A stretch of DNA of 64,000 nt, taken from NCBI GenBank assembly GCA_964588285.1, contig CAZPNX010000001.1:124001-188000 (forward strand), written 5' to 3'. Shown piece by piece: positions 25,829 to 34,566 of this stretch (its first letter is position 1; each line of letters starts with the position of its first letter). A program made the position numbers and the translations under genes. Below the pieces are notes generated by a model. That model did not search any database, had not been told where the DNA came from, and worked only from the letters and a program-made list of their open reading frames with translations. This DNA comes from CAZPNX01 sp964588285. GTDB taxonomy: Bacteria; Edwardsbacteria; AC1; EtOH8.

Positions 25829-27919
25829 TCATTTTTTTATTCCTAAGACATCGAGGAGAAAGGCATATTCCAGGGCAATCTCCCGCAAATGGCTGAACCT
25901 GCCCGAGGGACCGCCATGGCCGCTGGATAGATCTATCTTGAGGAGAAGCGGGTTGGAATCGGTTTTGAGCCTTCGCAGCCTGGCCGTCCATTTGGCTGGC
26001 TCCCAATAGGGCACATTGGCGTCGTTTAGGCCGCCGGTGACCAGCATGGCCGGATAGTGCTGGGGTTTGATGTTTTCATACGGCGCATAGGAGGCGATAT
26101 ATTCGTACTGCTCCTTAACCCTGGGATCGCCCCATTCCTGGTATTCGGCCGTGGTTAGGGGGATGGTGGGGTCCAGCATGGTATTGATGACATCCACAAA
26201 GGGCACATTCAGGATGGCAGCCCTGAAGAGCTCGGGCCGCTGATTGACCACAGCCCCGATCAACAGCCCGCCGGCGCTGCCCCCCTGGATGCACAACAAC
26301 TGCGGCCGGGTATACCCTTGACTAATGAGATGTTCGGCGCAGGCTATGAAGTCAGAGAAGGTGTTCTTCTTCTTCAACATCTTGCCTTCTTCGTACCAGC
26401 GTCTTCCCTGTTCCTGTCCGCCGCGGACATGGGCCATGGCAAGTATAAAACCCCTATCCAGAAGGCTGAGGCTGTAAGGGCTGAAATTGGGATCGGAGCT
26501 CGAGCCATAGGCACCGTATCCCGTCAACAGACAGGGATTGCCCGAGATCTGGCGCCGATCGCGGCCATAGACCAGCGAGATGGGTATCGGCCGGCCGTCG
26601 GACGAAGGAGCATAGATCCTCTCGGAGACATATCTCCCCGGTTTGTAGCCCGGCACCTGGTATTGCTTCATCAAACGATAGGAATCGGAGCCCATGTCAT
26701 AATCGTAGACCGAAGCCGGCGAGACCATGGAGTTGTAGGTGTATCGCAGGATCGGGGATTCATATTCATAGCTCCGCCAGGGATAAACCGAGTAGGTGGG
26801 CTCGGGGAAATTCAAATACCGATCTATCCGGCCGTCCCAGGACATGACGCGCAGCCGGCGCAGGCAGTCCTTCCTCTCTACGGCCACTAAAAAATCGCGG
26901 TAGATTCTCACATCCTCCAGCAGCACCTCCGGCCTTGCGGGGATGACCTCATGCCAGTCATCTCCGTCCGTATCCTGCAGGGAGGCGGACATGAGCTTGA
27001 AGTTTTCCGCTTCTTGGTTGGTGAGGACATAGAGGGAATCTCCGTGGTGGTCCAAGTTATATTCTACCCCCGGCCTCCTGGCTCGTAACATCCGAAAGTT
27101 GGCTTCCGGCGAATCGGCCGGACAGAAATAGGCCTCGGTGGCGGTCTTACTGTAGGAATGGATGAAGAGATACTGTCGCGATTTGGACCGGGTGATGTCC
27201 AGCGAATACTGCGCATCGGCCTCCCGAAGCACCACCCGGTCGCTGTCCGCCGGTTGGCCCAAGCGATGACGGATGATCCGGTCGGTGCGTTGGGTGGAAT
27301 CGCAGGCCTCGTAGAAGATGGTGCGGCTGTCGTTGGCCCAGACCATGCCCCGGGAAGAGGATATGGAATCGACCAATCCGCCCGTCCTGAGTTCCTTTAT
27401 GTAGATGGTATAGAGAAAAGTACCCGAGGTGTCGGCCAAATATGCTAACAGGTTATGATCCGGACTGATATGGGTCCCGTCGATAGAATAATAGGCACGT
27501 CCGGCGGCCAGCCGGTTTTCGTCTAGCAGTATCTCCTCTGCTGCCTTGAGCGATCCCTTCTTGCGGCAATAGATGTTGTAATCCCTGCCTTTTTCGGTGC
27601 GATCGTAATAGTAAAAGCTGTCGATTTTGACTGGGACCGAAAGGTCCTCCTCACGGATGCGATGTTTCATCTCCCGATAGAGTTTCTCCTGAAGCTTTCG
27701 GGTATGGGACATCATGGAATCGGTATAGGCGTTCTCTGCCTTGAGAAATGACAGGACTTCGGGGTCCTTTCGCTCCCTGAGCCAATGGTATTCGTCCCGG
27801 CGTAGATAACCGTGGATGCTGTCACGCCAAGGGCGCTGGGGTGCCACAGGCGGCACTGGCTGGGCGATCATTATTTTCCCCAGCAGGATGGCCCCAACAA
27901 ATATTATTGAACGCTTCAT
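25829..27919 (-). CDS. Prolyl oligopeptidase family serine peptidase (S9A)
   Basis: 696 residues from the ATG at 27919, which gives a signal-like MKRSIIFVGAILLGKIMIAQ. Alternatives are ATGs at 27934 and 27937; the longer open frame upstream overlaps the 2Fe-2S gene and is not used. The N-terminal region is the S9A propeller (R-D-E-Y-H-W-L-R-E-R near residue 30). The C-terminal hydrolase has G-G-S-A-G-G (nucleophile serine), N-D-A-N-V-P-Y (aspartate) and S-G-H-G-G (histidine), a full triad. It hydrolyses peptides at proline or basic residues in the periplasm or surface. It lies between the small Fe-S subunit and the barrel gene, and its link to purine metabolism is not evident. Confidence 0.9.
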   Translation of the reverse strand: MKRSIIFVGAILLGKIMIAQPVPPVAPQRPWRDSIHGYLRRDEYHWLRERKDPEVLSFLKAENAYTDSMMSHTRKLQEKLYREMKHRIREEDLSVPVKIDSFYYYDRTEKGRDYNIYCRKKGSLKAAEEILLDENRLAAGRAYYSIDGTHISPDHNLLAYLADTSGTFLYTIYIKELRTGGLVDSISSSRGMVWANDSRTIFYEACDSTQRTDRIIRHRLGQPADSDRVVLREADAQYSLDITRSKSRQYLFIHSYSKTATEAYFCPADSPEANFRMLRARRPGVEYNLDHHGDSLYVLTNQEAENFKLMSASLQDTDGDDWHEVIPARPEVLLEDVRIYRDFLVAVERKDCLRRLRVMSWDGRIDRYLNFPEPTYSVYPWRSYEYESPILRYTYNSMVSPASVYDYDMGSDSYRLMKQYQVPGYKPGRYVSERIYAPSSDGRPIPISLVYGRDRRQISGNPCLLTGYGAYGSSSDPNFSPYSLSLLDRGFILAMAHVRGGQEQGRRWYEEGKMLKKKNTFSDFIACAEHLISQGYTRPQLLCIQGGSAGGLLIGAVVNQRPELFRAAILNVPFVDVINTMLDPTIPLTTAEYQEWGDPRVKEQYEYIASYAPYENIKPQHYPAMLVTGGLNDANVPYWEPAKWTARLRRLKTDSNPLLLKIDLSSGHGGPSGRFSHLREIALEYAFLLDVLGIKK

Positions 27920-27954
27920 GGGAAAAACTTGCATCATTGGGCTCTGGTATTCGG

Positions 27955-28416
27955 CTATCGGTAATGCGGCGCCGCGGCCTCGATGGCGTCCACGATCTGC
28001 TGATAGCCGGTGCAGCGGCAGAGGTTGGCCGAGATGGCGCGACGAATCTGCTCCCGGGTGGGGTTGGGATTGGCCATCAGGAAGGCGTGGGCGGTGAGCA
28101 CCATGCCCGGGGTGCAATAGCCGCACTGGATGGCGCCGGCGTCCACGAAGGCCTGCTGCAGAGGATGCAGGGAGCCGTCGGCTCTGGCCAGGCCTTCAAT
28201 GGTCAGGACGTTCTTATCCACAATATCGGCCACAGTCCTCCGACAGGAACGCACCGGTCTATTGTTGATCAATACGGCGCAGGAGCCGCAGGCGCCGATG
28301 CCGCAGCCACGCTTGGTGCCGGTGAGGTCCAACTCATCTCTGATGAAATCCAAGAGGCTTCTTGAAAGTTCGGACTGGTCAATTCTATGCTTTCGGCCGT
28401 TTATATAGGTCAGCAT
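27955..28416 (-). CDS. Molybdenum hydroxylase 2Fe-2S subunit (XdhC/CoxS type)
   Basis: 153 residues, the usual length of a stand-alone iron-sulfur subunit. The N-terminal plant-type cluster ligands are C-G-I-G-A-C-G-S-C plus a later C in P-V-R-S-C. The C-terminal four-helix cluster has C-G-Y-C-T-P-G-M and N-L-C-R-C-T-G-Y. It passes electrons from the molybdenum site. It begins 5 bases after the catalytic subunit ends. No FAD subunit gene accompanies this pair, unlike the usual three-part enzyme. Confidence 0.96.
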   Translation of the reverse strand: MLTYINGRKHRIDQSELSRSLLDFIRDELDLTGTKRGCGIGACGSCAVLINNRPVRSCRRTVADIVDKNVLTIEGLARADGSLHPLQQAFVDAGAIQCGYCTPGMVLTAHAFLMANPNPTREQIRRAISANLCRCTGYQQIVDAIEAAAPHYR

Positions 28417-28421
28417 GGCGG

Positions 28422-30683
28422 CTACCCTTGCTGGTTTATCGGTATTTTAATCGGCAGAGAGAAATGCCTCCGGCCGGTGGCATGGTAGATGGCATTGGCG
28501 ATGGCCGGGGCCATCAGTTCGTTGGTGGGCTCGCCCACGCCCTTGGCGCCGCTGGGCGAATTGGGATCGGGATTCTCGATGATGATGGCCGTCATCTCGG
28601 GGAGGTCGGTGGCACGGGGGATGCGGTATTTGTCGAAATTGAGGGCCTCTATTCTTCCGTTATCATGCCGGACCTCCTCGAAAAGCGCATAGCCGGTACC
28701 CATGGCCATTCCGCCGTAGAACTGGCCCCGCACCATTTCCGGGTTCACCGCCCGGCCGACATCGTGCGAAGCGACCATATTCAGCAGCTTGACCCGGCCG
28801 GTTTTCTTGTTGACGGAAAGCTCCACGGCCTGGCAGCCGTAGACCCAGGTGAAATAGGCCTTGCCCTGGCCGTTATGCTCGTCCCAGCTGACCTTCGGCG
28901 CCTTGAAGGTTTCAAAGCTATAGGGATATTCCTGTACAAGGAATAACTGGTGCATGGCCTCCGGCCAGTTTATTTTTTTAGAATCATCTCGGCCCCAGAT
29001 GGCATCGTCCTGGAAGCGGACCTCCCCAGGTTTACAGCCGAGTTTCGGAGCCAGCAGTTCGGCCAGTTTCGATTTTAGGGCCCGGGCGGCCTTGACTACC
29101 GCGCCGCCGCCCATGATGGTGCCCCGCGAGGCCACGGTGGTGCCGCCGTCCGGGATGTTGGCCGTGGAAGGCTGGCGGTACCTGATCCGTTCCTTGTTGA
29201 CCCCCAACTCCCGGGCGCAGATCAGGATCATGGCGCTCTCGGCTCCCTGGCCGTTCTCGTGGACCGCGGCCTCCAATAGTATGGAACCGTCGAACTGGAC
29301 ATTGATCACCGCCGCGTTGAAGTCCATGCCCTCGGCGCCCAGGCTCATGCCCCGGTAGCTCAGGGCGTAGCCGATGCCGTAGAGTTCGTCACCGTCATCT
29401 TTGCCGAACGAACATCTCCTATATTTGGCCGGGTAATCTATCTCTCTCAGGGTGCTCTCCAGGGCCTGTTCCAGGCTGACCGTATGATCGTCCAGCCTCT
29501 GCCCGGTGATGGTCACCGAACCCTGACGCAGCATATTTCGCCTGCGGAACTCGGTAGGATCCATGCCGCATCTTTCGGCCGCCATCTCCACCAGCTGCTC
29601 GATGGCGAAGTTGATCTGAGGAGAGCCGAAGCCCCGCATGGCTCCGGTGAAGGTGTTGTTGGTGTAGACGCCGAAGACGTCGGCCTGGACATGGGGCACA
29701 TCGTAGGGGCCGCAGCACTGGACGGTGGAGCGCCAGGTGACCCAGGGCGTCACCGAACAATAGGCGCCGGCATCGGCCACCACCCTGACCCGGCAGGCCT
29801 GGATCCTCCCCTCCTTGGTAAAGCCGAGTTTATAATAGATGCGGTAGGGATGGCGTTTGTAACTCTCCCTGATGGACCACTCCCGGTCATAGGTCATCTT
29901 CACCGGCCGTTTGGTAAGGAGGGCCGCCAGCGCCGCCCGGGCGGCCACGGCCGAAACCGTATCGTCCTTGCCGCCGAAGCCGCCGCCCATGGGAAGGCTC
30001 TTCACCTCCACCTCGGAAAGCGGCAGGCCCAGGAAGGCGGCCACGAAGCGCCGGGTGGAGAAGGGATGCTGCATGCTGGCATAGATCTCCATCACCCCGT
30101 CGTGGCGGGGAACGGCCACTGCCGTCTCCGGCTCCAAATAGGCATGCTCCACGAACTGGGTGCGGAACTCCTGCTCGATGATATGATCGCAGGAGGGAAA
30201 AGCCTGCTCGACATCTCCCCTTCGCACTTTGTGGTGAACGACGATGTTGCTGCCGTGGGATTCGTGCACCAATGGCGCTCCGGGTTTCATGGCCTCCTCG
30301 GGATCTAGCACCAGCGGCAGTTCCTGGGCCTCGATGGAAACCAATTTTGCCGCCTCCAGCGCCTGTGTCCTGTTCTCGGCCACCACCACAGCCACCACAT
30401 CGCCATGGTAGCGCACCTTGTCGTCGGCCAGTATCCGATAGTCTCTGATGATCTGTCCGAAGGCAACCGTTCCGGGGACATCGCCGGCCGTCAACACCCT
30501 GACCACGCCCAGGCTGGCTGAGGCTTGGAAAATATCAACTTTTATTATCTTGGCATGGACATAATCGCTGTAGACCGGGACGGCATGGAGCATGTTATGA
30601 AACTTGAGGTCATCGGTGTACTTGGCCCTGCCGGTGACCTTGCCGTAGGCATCGTTGCGCCAGGCTTTTTTCTGGGAATTCAT
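28422..30683 (-). CDS. Molybdenum hydroxylase catalytic subunit (xanthine dehydrogenase/aldehyde oxidase type), enzyme 1
   Basis: 753 residues. Motifs along the protein: G-K-V-T-G-R-A-K-Y-T-D-D near residue 14; Q-H-P-F-S-T-R-R and G-G-G-F-G-G-K-D-D around 205-235; R-G-F-G-S-P-Q for cofactor contact; and G-A-K-G-V-G-E-P-T-N near residue 720, which contains the catalytic glutamate. The start overlaps the hydantoinase stop as ATGA. The enzyme hydroxylates N-heterocycles such as xanthine, hypoxanthine or related purines. Substrate is inferred from the neighbours. A selenium-containing cofactor is possible but nothing in the sequence proves it. Confidence 0.94.
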   Translation of the reverse strand: MNSQKKAWRNDAYGKVTGRAKYTDDLKFHNMLHAVPVYSDYVHAKIIKVDIFQASASLGVVRVLTAGDVPGTVAFGQIIRDYRILADDKVRYHGDVVAVVVAENRTQALEAAKLVSIEAQELPLVLDPEEAMKPGAPLVHESHGSNIVVHHKVRRGDVEQAFPSCDHIIEQEFRTQFVEHAYLEPETAVAVPRHDGVMEIYASMQHPFSTRRFVAAFLGLPLSEVEVKSLPMGGGFGGKDDTVSAVAARAALAALLTKRPVKMTYDREWSIRESYKRHPYRIYYKLGFTKEGRIQACRVRVVADAGAYCSVTPWVTWRSTVQCCGPYDVPHVQADVFGVYTNNTFTGAMRGFGSPQINFAIEQLVEMAAERCGMDPTEFRRRNMLRQGSVTITGQRLDDHTVSLEQALESTLREIDYPAKYRRCSFGKDDGDELYGIGYALSYRGMSLGAEGMDFNAAVINVQFDGSILLEAAVHENGQGAESAMILICARELGVNKERIRYRQPSTANIPDGGTTVASRGTIMGGGAVVKAARALKSKLAELLAPKLGCKPGEVRFQDDAIWGRDDSKKINWPEAMHQLFLVQEYPYSFETFKAPKVSWDEHNGQGKAYFTWVYGCQAVELSVNKKTGRVKLLNMVASHDVGRAVNPEMVRGQFYGGMAMGTGYALFEEVRHDNGRIEALNFDKYRIPRATDLPEMTAIIIENPDPNSPSGAKGVGEPTNELMAPAIANAIYHATGRRHFSLPIKIPINQQG

Positions 30684-32008
30684 ATCCGTCTCCCCATAGG
30701 TTCGGATGAGCAGAGTTGGCCGTCTTCCAAAACCTTCTGGCCCCGCAAAAAAACTATTCTGACCTCGAATCTGGTTTTCCTTTCAACGAATGGATCGTAG
30801 ACATCGGAGAGGCTGGATGTGATATTTCTTTCCCTGCCTTCTATATCGGCCAACACCACATCGGCATCGGCTCCCTTCCTGATGACGCCCTTGCGAGGAT
30901 AGAGTCCTGTTATTTTCGCCGGATTCAAGGACAGATGCTCCGTCAGCCTCTGCAGATCCCGATGTAACTCATATATCAGGGGCACCAGAGCTCCGATGCC
31001 CGGCAGGCCGTTGGGGACGGCGGCGAAATCGCGCCGATGCCCATCCTTGTCTTTCCTTGAAAAAGCACAGTGATCGGTGGCATAGGCATCGAAAACCCCT
31101 TCGCAGGCCATCTCCCATATCTTCCTGCGATCGGCTTCGGGGCGCAGCGGCGGCGAGCAGATGAAACCATGGCCGTTTTCCTCTTTCAGTTTATCGTCGG
31201 AGAGGAAAAGATACTGGGGGCAGGTCTCGCAGCTTACTGGAAGATCCTGCTTGGCCTTGGCAATGAGTTCGGCCGCCCCGGCGATGGAGACGTGGACGAT
31301 ATGGGTCCGGCAACTGGCTCTATCCACGAGATCCAGGATACTCTTCACCGCCTCCACCTCGGCCTGCGGGGGACGGGAAAGAGCGTGATGGTAGGGAACT
31401 GACCTGTCCTTTATATTTTCGCCTGCCGATTCCAAAATGGCCTCATCCTCGCAATGGATAAAAACCCTGGCCCCCATCTCCCCTATCCGTTCCATGACGG
31501 TCCTAAGGCGGCGGTATTCCATGAACAGCCCGGCCGGGCGATAGGTGGTGTAGAACTTGAAACTACGGAAGCCGTCGGAGAGAAGATGTTCGATATAATC
31601 CCAATCCTTCTTCTCCCAGGATATCGGCGTCAGATGGAAAGCATAATCGCAATAGCTTCCCTCGCCGGCTTTTCTAAGCGATTCATCGACGGCGGCAGAT
31701 AAATCATGACCGGGACGCTGGTTGATGAAGCCGCAGAGCGTGGTGATCCCGTTCTGCAGGGCGATCCGGGAGCCGCTGTCCCAGGTGTCGGCCAATGGCA
31801 CCCCGCCGATGATATCGTCTAAATGAGTATGGATGTCTATCAAGCCCGGGAGGACCTCAAGGCCGGCGGCATCCACGATCTCGCAGTCCTCCAGGCGATA
31901 GCCGAACCGTCCGATGTCTGCAATCAGGCCATCCGCCAACAAGAGGTCAGTTATTTTCGACCCGTCCTCAAACCACACATTGCCGTTTTTTATTAATATT
32001 CTTTTCAT
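30680..32008 (-). CDS. hyuA: Hydantoinase/dihydropyrimidinase-family amidohydrolase
   Basis: 442 residues from ATG 32008 (a GTG at 32011 is adjacent). The metal site shows P-G-L-I-D-I-H-T-H near residues 57-65, a carboxylatable lysine in S-F-K-F-Y-T-T-Y, I-H-C-E-D-E, T-H-I-V-H-V-S and A-Y-A-T-D-H-C. This is the D-hydantoinase/dihydropyrimidinase group; the enzyme opens cyclic ureides. It overlaps the xanthine dehydrogenase-type gene by four bases and follows the threonine synthase-like gene. In comparable clusters it corresponds to hyuA, acting on a ring-opened purine product. Confidence 0.88.
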   Translation of the reverse strand: MKRILIKNGNVWFEDGSKITDLLLADGLIADIGRFGYRLEDCEIVDAAGLEVLPGLIDIHTHLDDIIGGVPLADTWDSGSRIALQNGITTLCGFINQRPGHDLSAAVDESLRKAGEGSYCDYAFHLTPISWEKKDWDYIEHLLSDGFRSFKFYTTYRPAGLFMEYRRLRTVMERIGEMGARVFIHCEDEAILESAGENIKDRSVPYHHALSRPPQAEVEAVKSILDLVDRASCRTHIVHVSIAGAAELIAKAKQDLPVSCETCPQYLFLSDDKLKEENGHGFICSPPLRPEADRRKIWEMACEGVFDAYATDHCAFSRKDKDGHRRDFAAVPNGLPGIGALVPLIYELHRDLQRLTEHLSLNPAKITGLYPRKGVIRKGADADVVLADIEGRERNITSSLSDVYDPFVERKTRFEVRIVFLRGQKVLEDGQLCSSEPMGRRI

Positions 32009-32076
32009 CACAATCTATCATCGCCAAGATGAAGAATAATACCCATTGGATTTTAGTATCTTAGCTTCTTTGGGTA

Positions 32077-33279
32077 TCAACACCTGGGCGCTGCCTTCAA
32101 TAACTTCTTAATGGGCTTGGAGCCAAGCGGCGCCTCTATATCTTTGAGACCATGTCCGGTTATCAAAAGGACGACTTGGGCCGTCCGGGATATCCTCTTT
32201 TCACTGACCGCCCTTTTCAGGCCGGCCAGGGTGGCTGCGGCCGCTGGTTCGGCGAAGATGCCGGTGGTCTTCGCCAAGCTTGTCTGAGCTTCAAGTATCT
32301 CGGGATCGCTGACCAGTATCGAGAAGCCCCGGCTCTCGGCCACCGCCCTTTTAGCCAAGTGGGCATTGCTGGGCACCGAGACCGAGATGGAATCGGCGAT
32401 CGTCTTGGTCTTAAAAGCTTTTCTATATCTTCCGGTGACGATGTAGTGATGGATGGCGTCCGATGATTTCGCCTGGACACAGACTAACTTTGGCATCTTC
32501 TCTGTTAGGCCTGCCTGCTTAAGATCCCAGAATCCTTTATAGACGCCGGAAATGATGACTCCGTCGCCCACCGGCACAAAGATGTAATCAGGAGCGCGGA
32601 AATTGTTCTGGGCGAAGATCTCCAGTGCCACCGTCTTCTTGCCCTCTATGGTTAGTGGATGGTAGGCGGTGTTGCGGTTCAATCCTCCCTTGCTTTGGGT
32701 ATATTCCAGGGACATTCGGAAGGCATCGTCGTAGCTGCCATTCACCAGGACGATATTGGCGCCATAGAGCACGATCTGAACCAACTTGGCCTTGGGAGCG
32801 GTCCTAGGCACAAAAATGACAGCTTTCTTGCCGGCGGCGGCGCAGACTGCGGCTAAGGCCGAGGCGGCATTGCCGGTGGAGGCGGTGACGAGGGTATCCT
32901 CTCCGATCCGGTTGGCCTCGGCCACCATTAAAAAAGAGGCCCGATCCTTGAGCGAGCCCGAGGGATTGAGCCCATCGTTTTTCAGCCAGAGGTTATTGAG
33001 GCTCAATTCATCCCCCAGCCGCTCGGCCCTGAAGAAGGGTGTGATGCCGACCGGGAACTTTGGATAATATTTTGGCTCGACCGCGGAGAAGATGGACCAG
33101 TCGGGCTTTCGCTTGTCAAAGAGTCGGGAGATCCTTTTATAATCAAAGATGGCTTCGAGCACGCCGACCAAAGGTTTTCCCGGCCGGTAGCGCTCTCCGC
33201 ACACCGGGCAGAGGTAACGGAACTCGTCGCGGTCGTAGGTACGGCCGCATTCATAACAGCGATAGCGAAAGACAGCCAT
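32077..33279 (-). CDS. Threonine synthase-like PLP enzyme with N-terminal zinc-ribbon
   Basis: 400 residues. The N-terminus has C-Y-E-C ... C-P-V-C, a rubredoxin-like zinc ribbon. The PLP lysine lies in N-P-S-G-S-L-K-D-R-A near residue 109, followed by A-S-T-G-N-A-A-S-A-L-A and P-V-G-D-G-V-I-I-S-G. These fit threonine synthase, which turns O-phosphohomoserine into threonine. However, it is enclosed by ygeY and hydantoinase with only 5 bases to ygeY, so an island-specific ammonia-lyase or beta-replacement reaction is also possible. No other threonine-pathway gene is in the window. Confidence 0.85.
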   Translation of the reverse strand: MAVFRYRCYECGRTYDRDEFRYLCPVCGERYRPGKPLVGVLEAIFDYKRISRLFDKRKPDWSIFSAVEPKYYPKFPVGITPFFRAERLGDELSLNNLWLKNDGLNPSGSLKDRASFLMVAEANRIGEDTLVTASTGNAASALAAVCAAAGKKAVIFVPRTAPKAKLVQIVLYGANIVLVNGSYDDAFRMSLEYTQSKGGLNRNTAYHPLTIEGKKTVALEIFAQNNFRAPDYIFVPVGDGVIISGVYKGFWDLKQAGLTEKMPKLVCVQAKSSDAIHHYIVTGRYRKAFKTKTIADSISVSVPSNAHLAKRAVAESRGFSILVSDPEILEAQTSLAKTTGIFAEPAAAATLAGLKRAVSEKRISRTAQVVLLITGHGLKDIEAPLGSKPIKKLLKAAPRC

Positions 33280-33284
33280 GATTC

Positions 33285-34502
33285 TTAAGCTTTTCCGTTA
33301 ATATGCGCCACAAGCGCTGCGTAGAACGCGGCCGCGCCCGAGAGGTGCTCCACCGGACAGTGCTCGTTGGGGGCATGGGCGCAGACCTCGTTGCCCGGCC
33401 CTAAGCCCAAGGTGGGGATGCCGAACATGCCGGCCGTAGCCACCCCATTGGTGGAGAAGGTCCATTTGTCAACCAGCGGCTTCTTTTCGAAAACGCCCTG
33501 AAATGCCTCCACCGCCTGCAGAAGATAGGGCGAGTCCTCTGGCAGGGCCCAGGTGGGGTAGTATTTCTCGGTGGGATAGACCTTGCCGGTGTAAGACTTC
33601 TCGGCGTATTGCAGCACCTCCACCCTGAAATCGCCGTCCTTGAGCCCGGCCCTCAGGGCGGCATCCGCCACCTCCGACAGGGCGCTATCCTTGGTCTCCC
33701 CCATGGTCAGCCTGCGGTCCAGATGCAAGCTGGCTCCATCGGCCACGGCGCACAGCGAGGGCGAGCTGGAGGTAATCTGGCTCACGGTCACCGTGCCCTT
33801 GCCCAAAAATGGGTCATCCCTGAGGCGCTGATTTAGTTTCTCTATTTCCAAAGCGCAGCGGGAAGCTTTGTAGATGGCGTTGTCCCCCCGCTCCGGCGCC
33901 GAGCCGTGGCAGGAGCGGCCGAAGAAGTTTATCCGGATCTCCATCCGGCCCCGATGGCCCCGATAGATATTCATGTTGGTGGGCTCGGTGATGACCACCA
34001 GTTCCGGTTTTATCCTCTCCTCTTTGATCAGATACTGCCAGCACAGCCCGTCGCAGTCCTCCTCCATCACCGTGCCGGTGAACAAAAGAGTGAACCGGTC
34101 GTTGAGCCCCAGCTCCTTGATGATCTTGCCGGCATAAACCATGGAGGCCATGCCTCCCTCCTGATCGGCCGTCCCCCGGCCCCAGACTTGGCCATCCTCT
34201 ATCCGGCCGTTGAACGGACCGCCGCCCTCCCAGGCCTTAAGATCTCCGGTACCCACGGTGTCGATATGGGCGTCGAAGGCGATGACGCGTGGCCCCGAGC
34301 CGACTCGGCCGATGACATTGCCCAAGCCGTCAATCCTGACCTGGTCGAAACCGACTCTCTCCATCTCCTGCGCGATCCTCTTGACGACCGCCTCTTCCTG
34401 GCAGGACAGGGACGGGATGCGCACCATATCGGCTAAGAACTCGGCAGCCTGACGCTCGTATTCCTTAGCCTTTTGCGCTATCTGAGTGTAGCTGATGCTC
34501 AT
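33285..34502 (-). CDS. ygeY: YgeY-type M20 metallohydrolase
   Basis: 405 residues. The M20 motifs are present: A-F-D-A-H-I-D-T-V, G-R-G-T-A-D-Q-E-G-G, the E-E-D of V-M-E-E-D-C-D-G and T-E-P-T-N-M, and the C-terminal C-A-H-A-P-N-E-H. This is the group annotated as YgeY, found with ssnA, ygfK and ygeW in selenium-dependent molybdenum hydroxylase clusters. It is thought to release a carbamoyl or amide group from a ureido acid. AGGA precedes the ATG at 34502. It follows ssnA by 64 bases. Confidence 0.9.
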   Translation of the reverse strand: MSISYTQIAQKAKEYERQAAEFLADMVRIPSLSCQEEAVVKRIAQEMERVGFDQVRIDGLGNVIGRVGSGPRVIAFDAHIDTVGTGDLKAWEGGGPFNGRIEDGQVWGRGTADQEGGMASMVYAGKIIKELGLNDRFTLLFTGTVMEEDCDGLCWQYLIKEERIKPELVVITEPTNMNIYRGHRGRMEIRINFFGRSCHGSAPERGDNAIYKASRCALEIEKLNQRLRDDPFLGKGTVTVSQITSSSPSLCAVADGASLHLDRRLTMGETKDSALSEVADAALRAGLKDGDFRVEVLQYAEKSYTGKVYPTEKYYPTWALPEDSPYLLQAVEAFQGVFEKKPLVDKWTFSTNGVATAGMFGIPTLGLGPGNEVCAHAPNEHCPVEHLSGAAAFYAALVAHINGKA

Positions 34503-34566
34503 CTTAATATCCTGTCTAATCTTTGTCGCTTTATGTCTTCACGGTAAAAATTCATATCCTGCTTAT

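Noticed and set aside
27920..28126. N-terminal extension of the S9A peptidase
   Set aside because: The extension overlaps the well-supported 2Fe-2S subunit and precedes a good signal peptide start.
28422..30683. Selenocysteine codon or SECIS in the molybdenum hydroxylase
   Set aside because: Frames are uninterrupted and no in-frame TGA was needed; any selenium would be a labile cofactor, not selenocysteine.
32012..32076. Inverted repeat ATACCCA / TGGGTAT between hydantoinase and threonine synthase-like genes
   Set aside because: Arms are only about seven bases, separated by ~27 bases and without a T-run, so I do not call it a terminator.
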